From Mesorhizobium sp. B2-4-3 (GTDB taxonomy: Bacteria > Pseudomonadota > Alphaproteobacteria > Rhizobiales > Rhizobiaceae), in NCBI RefSeq assembly GCF_006442815.1, contig NZ_VFVL01000018.1:1-64000 (forward strand): 64,000 nucleotides of DNA, written 5' to 3'. Positions 16,139 to 24,809 of this stretch are shown piece by piece; position 1 is the stretch's first letter, and each line of letters opens with the position of its first letter. Under the pieces are notes generated by a model. That model ran no database searches, was not told where the DNA came from, and was given only the letters and a program-made list of their open reading frames with translations. Position numbers and translations under genes: made by a program.

Positions 16139-17287
16139 TCACTGGGCGGGCCGTGAGCGCGGATATTCGAGCTGCATGGCGACGAAATCGGTGGTGCGCG
16201 CGCCGTAGCGCGCCGTGATGTCCTCGAGCGTCCGGTCTAAGGCTTTCGCCGGTGGCGTGTCCGCCATGGCCGGAACCGTCCGGTCCGCAGGCCAGCCGGC
16301 GGCGACCCGATCGGGCAGGATGCGGATGCCGTCGCGGCTGACGACGGCGCCATCCTTCGCGGCAAAGGTAATCGCGGCGGAACGGAAAGTGCGCGACCAG
16401 GCGTCGGCCGCCAGCGCCAGCGACACCTCGTCCATGCCCGGCGTCAGCGGAATGCCGAGCTGCTCATGGTTGAAGAAGGCGAGCGTGTTGCCGATCGCCG
16501 TCAACGCGAAAGGCCGCGTGAACTTGAAAGCGCCACTGTCGTGCCGCGCGTCCCAGCGATCGAGCCCAAGATCGCGGGCGACGGCCTCGGCTTTTTCTCG
16601 GCCCGCAATCGCCTCGATCAGGGTCAGCATCATCGGCATCGACGCGGTGACGCCGGTGGTGGTCGCGACATTCCCGTCGACGACGTAGCGGCGATCGGCG
16701 ACATAACGGATCGTTGGATGTTTTTGGCGCAATTCCTTCAGCGAATACCAGTGCGTCGTCGCGCGCCTGCCGTCGAGCAAGCCGCTGGCGCCAACCACCG
16801 TGGCACCGACGCAGACGCTGATCACCATGGCCCCCTTGGCCGACTGGTCCCTGATCCATTTCAACACGTCCGGATCGTCGTCGCGCATCATGGCGGGAAC
16901 GATGACATAGTCGGCGCCTTCCGGATGCTGGGTATCGAAAGCATCCGTCGTCGCATCCGGTTCGACGCGCAAGGCCGGGTGCAGTTGCACCGGTCCGGGC
17001 TGGGTCGCCAGCGCCACGACATCGGCGACATCGGCGCGGCGCAGGATGCCGTAGGGCATCAGATAGTCGGTGGTCTCGGCGCCGTCATTGACGCCGATGA
17101 TCGCGATCAGCGGGCGCTGACGCTTGGGCTTCAGTGCGGCGAGCGTGGCCTCGGCCTCCTTGGGGTCGATCGCCAGTCGCACTGCGGCAACGGATGTCGA
17201 GGGCAGAGAAAAGAGCCAAGCGCCTGCCACCACCGCAAACAGCGCGACAATGCCAAGCGTGCTCCACAAAAGCATTCGGAAACTCAT
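16139..17287 (-). CDS. Membrane-anchored DJ-1/PfpI-family protein
   Basis: A 382-residue protein. An N-terminal membrane segment (LLWSTLGIVALFAVVAGAWL) is followed by a class-I glutamine-amidotransferase-like domain with the nucleophile elbow VISVCVGATVVGASGLLDGR. The central Cys of ISVCVGA is the family's reactive cysteine. The arrangement ATTHWYSLKELRQKHP matches the GATase-like domain of AraC/GlxA regulators, but there is no HTH here. A C-terminal region of about 150 residues has no domain I recognise. It lies 87 bases from a divergent, broken GlxA-type regulator that shares this fold. Confidence 0.82.
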   Translation of the reverse strand: MSFRMLLWSTLGIVALFAVVAGAWLFSLPSTSVAAVRLAIDPKEAEATLAALKPKRQRPLIAIIGVNDGAETTDYLMPYGILRRADVADVVALATQPGPVQLHPALRVEPDATTDAFDTQHPEGADYVIVPAMMRDDDPDVLKWIRDQSAKGAMVISVCVGATVVGASGLLDGRRATTHWYSLKELRQKHPTIRYVADRRYVVDGNVATTTGVTASMPMMLTLIEAIAGREKAEAVARDLGLDRWDARHDSGAFKFTRPFALTAIGNTLAFFNHEQLGIPLTPGMDEVSLALAADAWSRTFRSAAITFAAKDGAVVSRDGIRILPDRVAAGWPADRTVPAMADTPPAKALDRTLEDITARYGARTTDFVAMQLEYPRSRPAQ

Positions 17288-17374
17288 ATCCTGCCCTTTC
17301 ACCCTAAACACTTGACCGGCAGGCTAGCTCGGATAGGTTTTGGCTGAAATGACATATATCGGGCAAAAACTGCC

Positions 17375-18236
17375 ATGCGCCGGACAATAGGCATCGTCAT
17401 TCATCCGGGCTTCCAGCTTCTGGACGTCGCCGGCCCCGCGGCTGCCTTCGAGTTGGCCGAGCACTATCAGCCCGGCAGCTACAGCCTCGATATGCTGGCG
17501 CCAAGCGGCGGCGAGGTCGAGAGCTCGTCGGGCATGCGGCTTTCGGCAGGTCCTCTGTCCGACACCGAGCCGCTCGACACGGCGATCGTTTCCGGCGGCG
17601 AGATCATCCGCTCGATGACGGCAGCCCAGGACATCGTCGCCTGGCTGCGGGGCGCAAAGCCCCGCCGGACGGCAAGCGTATGCACCGGGGCCTATCTGCT
17701 TGCGGAAGCAGGGCTGCTCGACGGGCGGTCCGCCACAACGCATTGGTGGAGCACCGACGATTTTGCCCGCCGCTATCCGAAGGTGAAGCTCGACGCCGAG
17801 CGCATCTTCATCCAGGACGGCAGCGTGTGGACGTCGGCCGGCATCTCCGCCGGCATCGATCTCGCGCTGGCGCTGATCGAGGACGATCTCGGCCCGGCGA
17901 TCGCGCGCCGCACGGCGCAGCAGCTCGTCGTCCACCAGCGCCATGCGCGGCAAGCTCGCCGAGACGCTGACCGTCGAGCGTCTCGCCGACCGCGCCGCCA
18001 TGAGCCCGCGCAACTTTGCCCGCGCCTTCGCAGCGGAGACCGGCGCCACGCCGGCAAAGGCCGTGGAGCGGCTGCGCCTCGAAGCCGCGCGGATGGCGGT
18101 GGAAACCAGCAACGCGCCGCTCGACCGCATCGCCGAACAGAGCGGCTTCGGCGATGCCGGGCGCATGCGGCGCGCCTTCATGAGGAGCTTCGGCCAACCG
18201 CCCCAGGCATTGAGGCGTGTGCCGACACCGAGGTGA
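17375..18236 (+). pseudogene. Frameshifted GlxA/AraC-family regulator (DJ-1 domain plus HTH)
   Basis: The first frame from ATG 17375 encodes an intact DJ-1/PfpI sensor domain (IVIHPGFQLLDVAGPAAAFE, then SVCTGAYLLAEAGLLDGRSA and SAGISAGIDLALALIEDDLG) as far as RRTAQQLVVHQR near 17940. The AraC HTH continues in another frame from about 17943 (MRGKLAETLTVERLADRAAM, then FARAFAAETG and SGFGDAGRMRRAF) to the stop at 18236. Relative to intact relatives, the linker of roughly 25 residues that normally follows the QLVV block seems to be missing at the junction. A small out-of-frame deletion is therefore likely. Alternatives are an assembly error or two separately translated halves. Confidence 0.7.
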
Positions 18237-18248
18237 ACTGCCAGGGCC

Positions 18249-18584
18249 TCACTCCCTCGCGTGCCAGGCAAGGAATCTGCGGATCTCCCCCCGCTTGTCC
18301 TCGGACAAACCGGCAAGCATGGTCTCGTCCAAGTACCCTTCCCGTATGAGAACGGCGAAAACGAGGATGAGTTGCGAATAGCGATAGTCGAACATCCGGT
18401 CGATCTCTCGCCGCTGCTGCCGCAGATAGTCCTCGACCTCCCACATGTCGGCAGGCGTCGTCGCATCGCTGGCCTTCTTTTTGAATTCGGCCATTGTCTT
18501 GCCAAGCGCCGCCTCCAGCGCTGCATCGAAGGCGGCGCGAGCGACTTTCTTCTCGGACGGAGACCATTTTAGACCGAAGCTCAT
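18249..18584 (-). CDS. Homologue of cyanobacterial fluorescence recovery protein (FRP-like)
   Basis: A 111-residue, mostly helical protein. Its pattern WSPSEKKVARAAFDAALE, then a D-LW/MWEVEDYL-like block, RREIDRMFDYRYSQLI and VFAVLIREGYLDETML matches the order and spacing I recall for cyanobacterial FRP (WSDNEKxIAxxAF, HDFL, RxEIDxKYDYRYSxLIxVFAxLxxEG). FRP detaches orange carotenoid protein from the phycobilisome. No OCP-like gene or photosynthetic gene is in the window, so the partner here is unknown. A strong AAGGAGG precedes the start. It is a single gene between a broken AraC regulator and an XRE regulator. The homology call rests on recognition, not on a search. Confidence 0.72.
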   Translation of the reverse strand: MSFGLKWSPSEKKVARAAFDAALEAALGKTMAEFKKKASDATTPADMWEVEDYLRQQRREIDRMFDYRYSQLILVFAVLIREGYLDETMLAGLSEDKRGEIRRFLAWHARE

Positions 18585-18639
18585 GAAATACCTCCTTGCG
18601 GCCTCAGACGCTTGGCACGTTGCGACACGAATGGTCGCT

Positions 18640-19476
18640 TCATTGGCCAGCGCGGGATTCGATCAAGGATCGGATACGTTCCGCATCCGACTGCGTGACC
18701 GGATTGTAGACGATCATGCCGAGCTCGGGTCGACCGTCAACAGCAAAGACCGAGAACTCCAGCTCGATAAGCCCGATCTCGGGATGCCGCAGACGCTTCA
18801 CGCCTTCGCCATGCGCCGGCACGACGTCATTGTCGCGCCACAGCGCGGCGAACTCCGGGCTCACCCGGGAAAGCTCCTCGACGAGTTCCGTGACCTCCGC
18901 GCCTGCGCCTGCCCTCGTGGCATCCGCCCTGAAGGATCCGACCACGAAACGCGCGACGCTCTGCCAGTCGTCCTGCGCGTCGCGCACACGGGAATTGCCG
19001 AACATCAGGCGCAGGATGTTGCGCTGCTCGCGCGGCAGCTTGGAATAGTCGGTCAGCATCGCGGCCGCGGCACGGTTCCAGGCAACCACGTCCCAGGTCG
19101 CGGTCTTGATGATTGCCGGGCTGGGGTCCAAGGCGTCGAGGACACGCTGGAGGCGCGGCGTCACGCTGTCCACGCTTTTGTAGCGAACTTCCGGAGGCCG
19201 CCCGAGACCCAGCATGAACAAATGCTCGCGTTCGGGCTCGGTCAGCATCAGCCCGGTCGCGATGCGGTTGAGCACGTCCGGGGACGGCGCGCCGCCCCGC
19301 CCCTGCTCCAGCCAGGTGTACCAGGTCGGGCTGATATTGGCGCGCTGCGCCACCTCTTCGCGGCGCAGCCCTTGCGTGCGCCGCCGCCCGGCGGCGAAAC
19401 CGAAAGCGGCGGGATCGAGGCGCATGCGGCGATCGCGAAGAAAGGTGCCAAGCTTGTTGGTCGTTTCGAGCGGCAT
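18640..19476 (-). CDS. XRE-family regulator with MmyB-like ligand-binding domain
   Basis: A 278-residue regulator. The N-terminal HTH (GLRREEVAQRANISPTWYTW, then LEQGRGGAPSPDVLNRIA) is followed by an MmyB/DUF-type sensing domain (ATWDVVAWNRAAAAMLTDY, then RNILRLMFG and a long C-terminal part). This family commonly sits divergent from a single short-chain dehydrogenase gene and represses it; exactly that arrangement is seen here with the SDR at 19575. A TAAAGT-CACT-ACTTTA dyad in the 98-base gap is a good operator candidate. Confidence 0.92.
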   Translation of the reverse strand: MPLETTNKLGTFLRDRRMRLDPAAFGFAAGRRRTQGLRREEVAQRANISPTWYTWLEQGRGGAPSPDVLNRIATGLMLTEPEREHLFMLGLGRPPEVRYKSVDSVTPRLQRVLDALDPSPAIIKTATWDVVAWNRAAAAMLTDYSKLPREQRNILRLMFGNSRVRDAQDDWQSVARFVVGSFRADATRAGAGAEVTELVEELSRVSPEFAALWRDNDVVPAHGEGVKRLRHPEIGLIELEFSVFAVDGRPELGMIVYNPVTQSDAERIRSLIESRAGQ

Positions 19477-19504
19477 CGCGATCCTGTTGGCGATTATACC
19501 ATGA

Positions 19505-19520
19505 TAAAGTCACTACTTTA
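19505..19520 (+). promoter_or_regulatory. Candidate operator between XRE regulator and SDR
   Basis: A perfect inverted repeat of 6-base arms, TAAAGT and ACTTTA, with a 4-base CACT centre. It lies between the divergent starts at 19476 and 19575. Placement and symmetry fit a dimeric HTH repressor site controlling both genes. Confidence 0.45.
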
Positions 19521-19574
19521 ACAGAATGATTTATAGCGCAAATAAGACCTCCGAACAACAAGCGGAGATCTCCC

Positions 19575-20477
19575 ATGCGTGTATTCCTCACCGGCGCGAC
19601 CGGCTTCATCGGTTCCAGGATAGTGCCTGAGCTTCTTGCCGCCGGCCATCAGGTGCTCGGCCTGACCCGCTCCGATGCCGGCGCGCGGTCGCTTGTCGCC
19701 GCCGGCGCCGAGGCGCATCGCGGCGACCTCGAAGACCTCGACAGCTTGCGCGACGGCGCGGCGAAATCGGATGCGGTGATCCACACCGCCTTCGATCACA
19801 ATTTCTCGAACTTCGTAGCCAACTGCGAGAAGGACAAGCGCGTCATCGAAGCGCTGGGCGGCGCGCTGGCCGGCTCAGACCGGCTGTTGCTCATCACGTC
19901 CGGTGTCGGCATGGGCTCCGCCGAACACGGAAAGCCGGCGAGAGAAGACGTGTTCAACACCGACCATCCCAATCCGCGCATCCTGTCGGAGCTCACCGGC
20001 GCGGCGATGGCCGAGAAGGGCGTCAAGGTGTCGGTGGTGCGGCTGCCCCAGGTGCATGACACGCTGAAGCAGGGCCTGATCACACCGTTGATCGCGCAGA
20101 CGCGCGCCAAGGGCGTGTCGGCCTATCTTGGCGAGGGTCGCAACCGGTGGTCGGCGGCGCATGTTCTCGACGTCGCCAAGCTCTACCAGTTGGCGCTGGA
20201 CAAGCAGGAAGCCGGCGTGCGCTACAACGCCGTCGCCGAGGAAGGCATCCCGGTGCGCGAGATCGCGGAAGTGATCGGCGCCGGCCTCAACGTGCCGGTG
20301 GTCTCGCTGTCACAGGAAGAAGCGGCCGACCACTTCGGATGGCTTTCCATCTTCGCCGGCCTCGACATGCCGGCGTCGAGCGAATGGACGCGCGCGCATC
20401 TCGGCTGGCAGCCGACCGGACCCGGGCTGATCGCCGATCTCGAACGGATGGATTATTCGCAGGCGGCAGCGGCCTAG
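19575..20477 (+). CDS. SDR-family NAD-dependent epimerase/dehydratase-like protein
   Basis: A 300-residue extended/atypical SDR. The N-terminal GATGFIGSRIVPELLAAGH is the NAD(P) loop (GxxGxxG). The RGDLEDLDSLRDG and AVIHTAFDH blocks follow. The region expected to hold YxxxK reads PNPRILSELTGAAMAEKGVK, with no clear Tyr, so this belongs to the atypical group whose activity may be NmrA-like or redox-sensing. The ATG at 19575 follows CGGAGATC. It is probably repressed by the divergent XRE regulator. The substrate is unknown. Confidence 0.87.
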   Translation: MRVFLTGATGFIGSRIVPELLAAGHQVLGLTRSDAGARSLVAAGAEAHRGDLEDLDSLRDGAAKSDAVIHTAFDHNFSNFVANCEKDKRVIEALGGALAGSDRLLLITSGVGMGSAEHGKPAREDVFNTDHPNPRILSELTGAAMAEKGVKVSVVRLPQVHDTLKQGLITPLIAQTRAKGVSAYLGEGRNRWSAAHVLDVAKLYQLALDKQEAGVRYNAVAEEGIPVREIAEVIGAGLNVPVVSLSQEEAADHFGWLSIFAGLDMPASSEWTRAHLGWQPTGPGLIADLERMDYSQAAAA

Positions 20478-20491
20478 TTACCCGACACAGG

Positions 20492-20695
20492 GATTTTGAA
20501 AGGTTGCCGTTGGTCTTGGTGCAAGATTTTCCAGTCATGTCCGTGAAATCAGCGCAAACGCCGGGGATTGGTTGAAGCCACCGCAACCTCGTCATTCTAT
20601 GGCGGAGCAAGGAGCGCTCCGCCCTAGAATGACGATCGCGATGGGCGTTTCGGCCAATCTCCAACGCATGCCACCTGCCAATGCAAACAAAGCCG
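20492..20695 (+). repeat. Dispersed intergenic repeat, copy 1
   Basis: About 200 bases that match, in reverse orientation, the element at 27513-27850. Shared blocks include the GAAAGGTTGCCG end, CGCCGGGGATTGG, ACCTCGTCATTC, GGCGGAGCAAGGAGCG and GATGGGCGTTTCGGCCAATC. The centre is a short hairpin (GGCGGAGC with GCTCCGCC near 20600-20623), where copy 2 has a long palindrome. It fills the gap between the SDR and GntR genes, and no gene is seen in it. Confidence 0.75.
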
Positions 20696-20734
20696 ACCGG
20701 TCAAAACTGCCATTAGCCACGTCCTCCGGCGGGT

Positions 20735-21460
20735 TCAGCGACCCTGCTGGACCGCCGTCTGCAGCAGGTCCGCCAGGCTGTCAGACTTTTCGACCTTGTC
20801 GGTGAGGTCGAGCCCGGACAAAAGGTCGACCAGATGGCTGTTCATTAGTGCGGCCGCGTCCGCGCTGTTGCCGGCCTCGATCGCGTCGACCAGGGCGTGG
20901 TGGGCGTGCTTCTCGCAGGTCGCGTCGCGACGCTTCCAGTAGAGCGCGATGATCAGCGAGGAGTGCGAGACGAGATCGCGGACGAAGTTGGTGAACACCG
21001 AATGCGCGGCGATCTCGGCGATGCCGACATGGAAGCGCGCCGACAGCATGATGGCGTCGCTGTCGCGGCCGTCATGCAGCGCCTCGTGCTCCTTTTCGAG
21101 ATGTTGCCTCAGTTGCGCGATGTCGGACGGAACCGCGGCTCTGGCGGCAAGGGCTGCCACCTTGGGCTCGATCAGCGCCCTTGCCTCGAACACTTCCCGC
21201 GCCTCGATCTTCGAGGGCTGCGCGACGAAGGCGCCGCGATTGGGCTCGAGCCGGGCCAGCCGGTCATGCGCGAGTGCCTGCAAGGCGGCGCGGACGACGG
21301 TGCGGCTCACCGAATAGATCGAGGCCAGCTCGTCCTCCGGCAGCTTGGTGCCTGGCGCGAGACGATGGCTGACGATGGCGTCCCTCAGCCCATAATAGAT
21401 CGGCGACCAGCGCGCCGCGGGCTTTTCCTCTCGATCTTCTTCCCTGAGGACTGTCAGCAT
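20735..21460 (-). CDS. GntR-family regulator, FCD (FadR-type) subgroup
   Basis: A 241-residue regulator. The N-terminal winged HTH (IYYGLRDAIVSHRLAPGTKL, then LASIYSVSRTVVRAALQALA) is followed by an all-helical FCD ligand domain with metal-binding residues (D/H set around FHVGIAEIAAHS and HHALVDAIEAG). The start at 21460 is the ATG nearest the HTH; a TTG 60 bases upstream is the alternative. It is the last gene of the liv/racemase minus-strand run. An ATTGTATACAAT palindrome upstream of the first gene of that run fits the TTGT-x-x-ACAA pattern of FCD regulators. It probably senses the transported compound. Confidence 0.9.
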   Translation of the reverse strand: MLTVLREEDREEKPAARWSPIYYGLRDAIVSHRLAPGTKLPEDELASIYSVSRTVVRAALQALAHDRLARLEPNRGAFVAQPSKIEAREVFEARALIEPKVAALAARAAVPSDIAQLRQHLEKEHEALHDGRDSDAIMLSARFHVGIAEIAAHSVFTNFVRDLVSHSSLIIALYWKRRDATCEKHAHHALVDAIEAGNSADAAALMNSHLVDLLSGLDLTDKVEKSDSLADLLQTAVQQGR

Positions 21461-21576
21461 GCTCTTCAACGCGCAGGCGCAACACGCCTGATTTGCCTCC
21501 ACCGGCAGAGGTGAGTTCAATCTAATATGGCTTGCGCGAGGGTCAATCCCGGCAGCCGATCGTACAGGATCGCCTC

Positions 21577-22308
21577 TCAGCCGCTTGGCGACAGCGAGGC
21601 GAAAACGCCCGAAAAGCGCTTGCCACGGGGCGCGGCGTAGCCACCGATCTTCGATGTCCTCAAGCCTACCTTGAACAGGCTCTCGGCCAGCGTGACGGCA
21701 CAGACGACGCCGTCGAGCACCGGAACGCCGTGCTCCTCGGACAGGCTGTGCGCGAGGTCGGCCATGCCGGCGCAGCCGAGCACGATCGCCTCGGCACGAT
21801 CCTCGCGGATGGCGCGCGCGATCTCCTGGGAAATCCTGTGTCTTGCGTTCGAGCCTGAACGTTCAAGCTCGAGCACGGCGACCTCCGACGAGCGTACCTT
21901 GGCACAGCGCGAGGCGAGGCCGTATTTCGCCAGATTGTGCTCGATCGCCGGAACCGAGCGGGCAAGCGTGGTGACGACGCTGAATTTGCCGGCGACAAGG
22001 CTCGCCATATGGAACGCCGCCTCGCCGATGCCGATGACGGGAGCCTCGGTGGCGCAGCGCGCCGCGTCCAGCCCGGTGTCGTCGAAGCAGGCGATAACGT
22101 AAGCATCCGCGGCCGGCGCCTTGCCCATCTCGGCGATGATGCCCGGAATGGCGAAAACCTCGTCGAAGTAACCCTCGATGCTCGGCGGGCCATCGGCCGG
22201 GTTGACGGCGACGATCTCTGTCGCGCCGGAAGCGACGCTTGCCGCCGCCTCGCCGATCTTGGCGGTCATCGAGGCGGTGGTGTTGGGGTTGATGACGAGT
22301 ATGCGCAT
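21577..22308 (-). CDS. Hydantoin/Asp-Glu racemase family protein
   Basis: A 243-residue cofactor-independent racemase. It starts with RILVINPNTTASMT, typical of hydantoin racemase and arylmalonate decarboxylase relatives. The first catalytic-cysteine region reads VIACFDDTGLDAAR (C near residue 74). The second is AIVLGCAGMADLA (C near 177). The FDDTGLDAAR block is diagnostic for the allantoin/hydantoin-racemase subgroup. It lies 11 bases downstream of livF, in one operon with an ABC importer and a GntR regulator. The substrate is probably a hydantoin, allantoin-like or other chiral nitrogen compound, but this is inference. Confidence 0.88.
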   Translation of the reverse strand: MRILVINPNTTASMTAKIGEAAASVASGATEIVAVNPADGPPSIEGYFDEVFAIPGIIAEMGKAPAADAYVIACFDDTGLDAARCATEAPVIGIGEAAFHMASLVAGKFSVVTTLARSVPAIEHNLAKYGLASRCAKVRSSEVAVLELERSGSNARHRISQEIARAIREDRAEAIVLGCAGMADLAHSLSEEHGVPVLDGVVCAVTLAESLFKVGLRTSKIGGYAAPRGKRFSGVFASLSPSG

Positions 22309-22319
22309 TGAAATCAGCC

Positions 22320-23042
22320 TCAGATCTCGCCGCCGAGATAAAGACGCTTGACGCGGTCGTCGGTCAGCAATTCGGCGGAGTTGCCGCTCAGCGCGACACT
22401 GCCGGTGGTCAGCGCATAGGCGCGCTGCGAGATGCGCAGCGCCATGCGCGAATTCTGCTCGACCAGGAGAACGCTGACCTTCTCGTCGCGGTTGATGGCG
22501 ACGATCGAGCGGGCGATGTCCTGGACGAGTTTTGGCGCGACGCCGAGCGAAGGCTCATCAAGCAGGAGGAGCTTCGGCTTGGCCATCAGCGCACGGCCGA
22601 TGACCAGCATCTGCTGCTCGCCGCCGCTCATCGTGCCGGCAGCCTGCGAGAAGCGTTCCTTCAGCCGGGGAAACCGCCCCAGCACCATTTCCATCGACGC
22701 CGATATCTCGGCCTTGCTGGTGCGGGTGAAGGCGCCCATCAGGAGGTTGTCCCTGACCGACATGAACGGGAAGACGCGGCGCCCTTCCGGCACCATGGCG
22801 ATGCCCATCTTGACGATCTCGTCCGGGGCAGCGCCGTCGATGCGCTTGCCGCCATAGTGGATCTCGCCGGACCTGATCTTGCGCAGGCCGGTGATGGCGC
22901 GAAGGATCGACGATTTTCCGGCGCCGTTGGCGCCGATCAGCGCGACGGTCTCGCCCTCGTTGACCTCGAGCGAGACGCCTTTCAGCGCATAGACATGATC
23001 GTAGTAGAGCTCGACATTGGCGAAGTTCAGGATCTGGTTCAT
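22320..23042 (-). CDS. livF: Branched-chain-amino-acid-type ABC transporter ATPase (LivF)
   Basis: A 240-residue ABC ATPase of the HAAT family. Walker A is GANGAGKSSILRA near residue 38. The signature is MSGGEQQMLVIGRAL, Walker B is LLLLDEPSLGVAP, and the switch His-loop region reads VLLVEQNSRMAL. It overlaps livG by 4 bases. It forms the second ATPase of an importer whose actual substrate is not necessarily a branched-chain amino acid, given the linked racemase. Confidence 0.93.
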   Translation of the reverse strand: MNQILNFANVELYYDHVYALKGVSLEVNEGETVALIGANGAGKSSILRAITGLRKIRSGEIHYGGKRIDGAAPDEIVKMGIAMVPEGRRVFPFMSVRDNLLMGAFTRTSKAEISASMEMVLGRFPRLKERFSQAAGTMSGGEQQMLVIGRALMAKPKLLLLDEPSLGVAPKLVQDIARSIVAINRDEKVSVLLVEQNSRMALRISQRAYALTTGSVALSGNSAELLTDDRVKRLYLGGEI

Positions 23043-23818
23043 AGGCCGATCGCCTCGTCTTCGCTGCCGAGATAGGCTTCGATCACCTTCTCATTGGCCT
23101 GGATTTCCGACGGCGTTCCCTCGGCGATCTTCTGCCCGAAATTGAGCACGACGAGCCGATCCGAAATCTTCATCACCGCCGGCATGTCGTGCTCGACCAG
23201 AAGGATGGTCAGGCCGCGCTCGCGCAGGCGGCGCACCATTTCCACCATGCGCATCGTCTCGTCGTGGTTCATGCCGGCGAAGGGCTCGTCGAGCAACAGG
23301 ATGGAAGGGTTGGTGGCCAGGCCGATGGCGATGCCCAGCGCCCGCAAATGACCGTGCGGCAAGTTGCGGGCGGTCTCATTGGCGAGCGAGGTGAGGCCGA
23401 GCAGCGCCAGTATCTCGTCGGCCGATTGGCCGAAGGCCGCTTCGTCCATCTTCGCCGCGCCGGTGCCGAGGAAGAAACCGAATAGGCTCGCCGTCGAGCG
23501 CAGATGGTGCGCGATGATGACGTTGTCGCGCACGCTCATGTTCTTGAAGATCGTCGTCTCCTGGAAGGTGCGCACCACGCCCCTGCGGGCGGCGATGTGG
23601 GGGGCGAGACCGGAGATGCGTTCGCCCTTCAGGCGCACCTCGCCCGTTGTGGGCTTGAGGAACGACGAGATCAGCTTGAACAAAGTCGATTTGCCGGCGC
23701 CGTTGGGGCCAATGACCGACAGGATCTCCTTCTCGCGCACCGAAAAGGAAACGTTGTTGACCGCGACGAGACCGCCGAAGCGCTTGGTGATGCCGGAGAC
23801 TTCGAGCATTTCGGCCAT
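23039..23818 (-). CDS. livG: Branched-chain-amino-acid-type ABC transporter ATPase (LivG)
   Basis: A 259-residue ABC ATPase. Walker A is GPNGAGKSTLFKLIS and Walker B is ILLLDEPFAGMNHDE. The signature region reads NLPHGHLRALGIAIGLA, with the canonical LSGG Ser-Gly-Gly changed to PHGH. Similar LPHG/LPYG versions occur in LivG proteins and are functional. It overlaps livF by 4 bases and follows livM by 3 bases. Confidence 0.93.
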   Translation of the reverse strand: MAEMLEVSGITKRFGGLVAVNNVSFSVREKEILSVIGPNGAGKSTLFKLISSFLKPTTGEVRLKGERISGLAPHIAARRGVVRTFQETTIFKNMSVRDNVIIAHHLRSTASLFGFFLGTGAAKMDEAAFGQSADEILALLGLTSLANETARNLPHGHLRALGIAIGLATNPSILLLDEPFAGMNHDETMRMVEMVRRLRERGLTILLVEHDMPAVMKISDRLVVLNFGQKIAEGTPSEIQANEKVIEAYLGSEDEAIGL

Positions 23819-23821
23819 GGC

Positions 23822-24802
23822 TCAACCCTTCTTCCGGGTCATTTCGGCAAGGCTGAGCAGACCGTTGGGCAGCACCAGCATCAGCACGATCATCAGGCCG
23901 GAATAGATGAGCAACTGGAACCGCCCGGTCTGGAACAGAAGGTCCCAGCCGAAATAGAGGACGAGCGTGCCGAGCATCGGACCGAACACGTAACCCAGGC
24001 CGCCGAGGAAGCAGTTCAGCATGAAGTTAACGGAATCGGTGACGGTGAAGCTCGACGGATAGATCGATTGCGAGATGGCCGCGAAGATGGCGCCGGAAAC
24101 GCCGCCGAAGAAAGACGAGACGGCATAGGCGATGACGCGCAGATAGGCGATGTTGACGCCGATCGAGGAAGCGAGCTCCTCGTTCTGCTGCAGCGACTGG
24201 CAAAGCTTGCCGATGCGCGAGTTCACCAGCCGGTACATGACCGCGAAGCAGACCACCATCAGCGTAACCGCCAGCAGATAGAAGGCGAGCCGCGAATTCT
24301 GCAGCGTGGCGAAGTCCGGAATGATGGTCAGGCCGAAGATCGACAGCGCGCCGGGCAGCGGGATGCTGACGATGCCCTTGGCGCCATTGGTGATCGGCAG
24401 CGCCAGGGCGAGCAGCCGTGCCACCTCGGTGAGCACCAGCGTGACCATGGCGAAATAAACGCCGCGCAGGCGCAGGATCGGCAGGCCGATAAGCACGCTG
24501 GCGGCGGCGCAGAACAAACCCGCGACGGGCAGCGTCAGCCAGAACGACCAGCCATGGTTCATCACCAATATGGCCGAGACGTAGCCGCCCATCAGCGCGT
24601 AGGCGCCCTGGCCGATGTTGATGCGACCGATGTAGAAGGTGAGCCAGACGCCGGCGCTGGCGATGCTGAGCAATGCCACCGAGGTCAGCGTGTAATAGAG
24701 GTCGAAGCGGCCGCTCGACGAGATCGCGGCCGGCACGACGACAAAGACGATCGCGAGAAAGGCGACGACCGCGGCGATCTTCATGGTGCGGTTGAGGGTC
24801 AT
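23822..24802 (-). CDS. livM: Branched-chain-amino-acid-type ABC permease (LivM)
   Basis: A 326-residue inner-membrane permease with about ten hydrophobic segments. The LivM coupling motif LRVIAYAVSSFFGGVSGAIFA, split here at the EAA-like helix, falls near residues 220-245. An RLRGVYFAMVTLVLTEVARL block is typical of LivM. It starts 7 bases after the livH stop. Confidence 0.92.
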   Translation of the reverse strand: MTLNRTMKIAAVVAFLAIVFVVVPAAISSSGRFDLYYTLTSVALLSIASAGVWLTFYIGRINIGQGAYALMGGYVSAILVMNHGWSFWLTLPVAGLFCAAASVLIGLPILRLRGVYFAMVTLVLTEVARLLALALPITNGAKGIVSIPLPGALSIFGLTIIPDFATLQNSRLAFYLLAVTLMVVCFAVMYRLVNSRIGKLCQSLQQNEELASSIGVNIAYLRVIAYAVSSFFGGVSGAIFAAISQSIYPSSFTVTDSVNFMLNCFLGGLGYVFGPMLGTLVLYFGWDLLFQTGRFQLLIYSGLMIVLMLVLPNGLLSLAEMTRKKG

Positions 24803-24809
24803 TTCGCGA

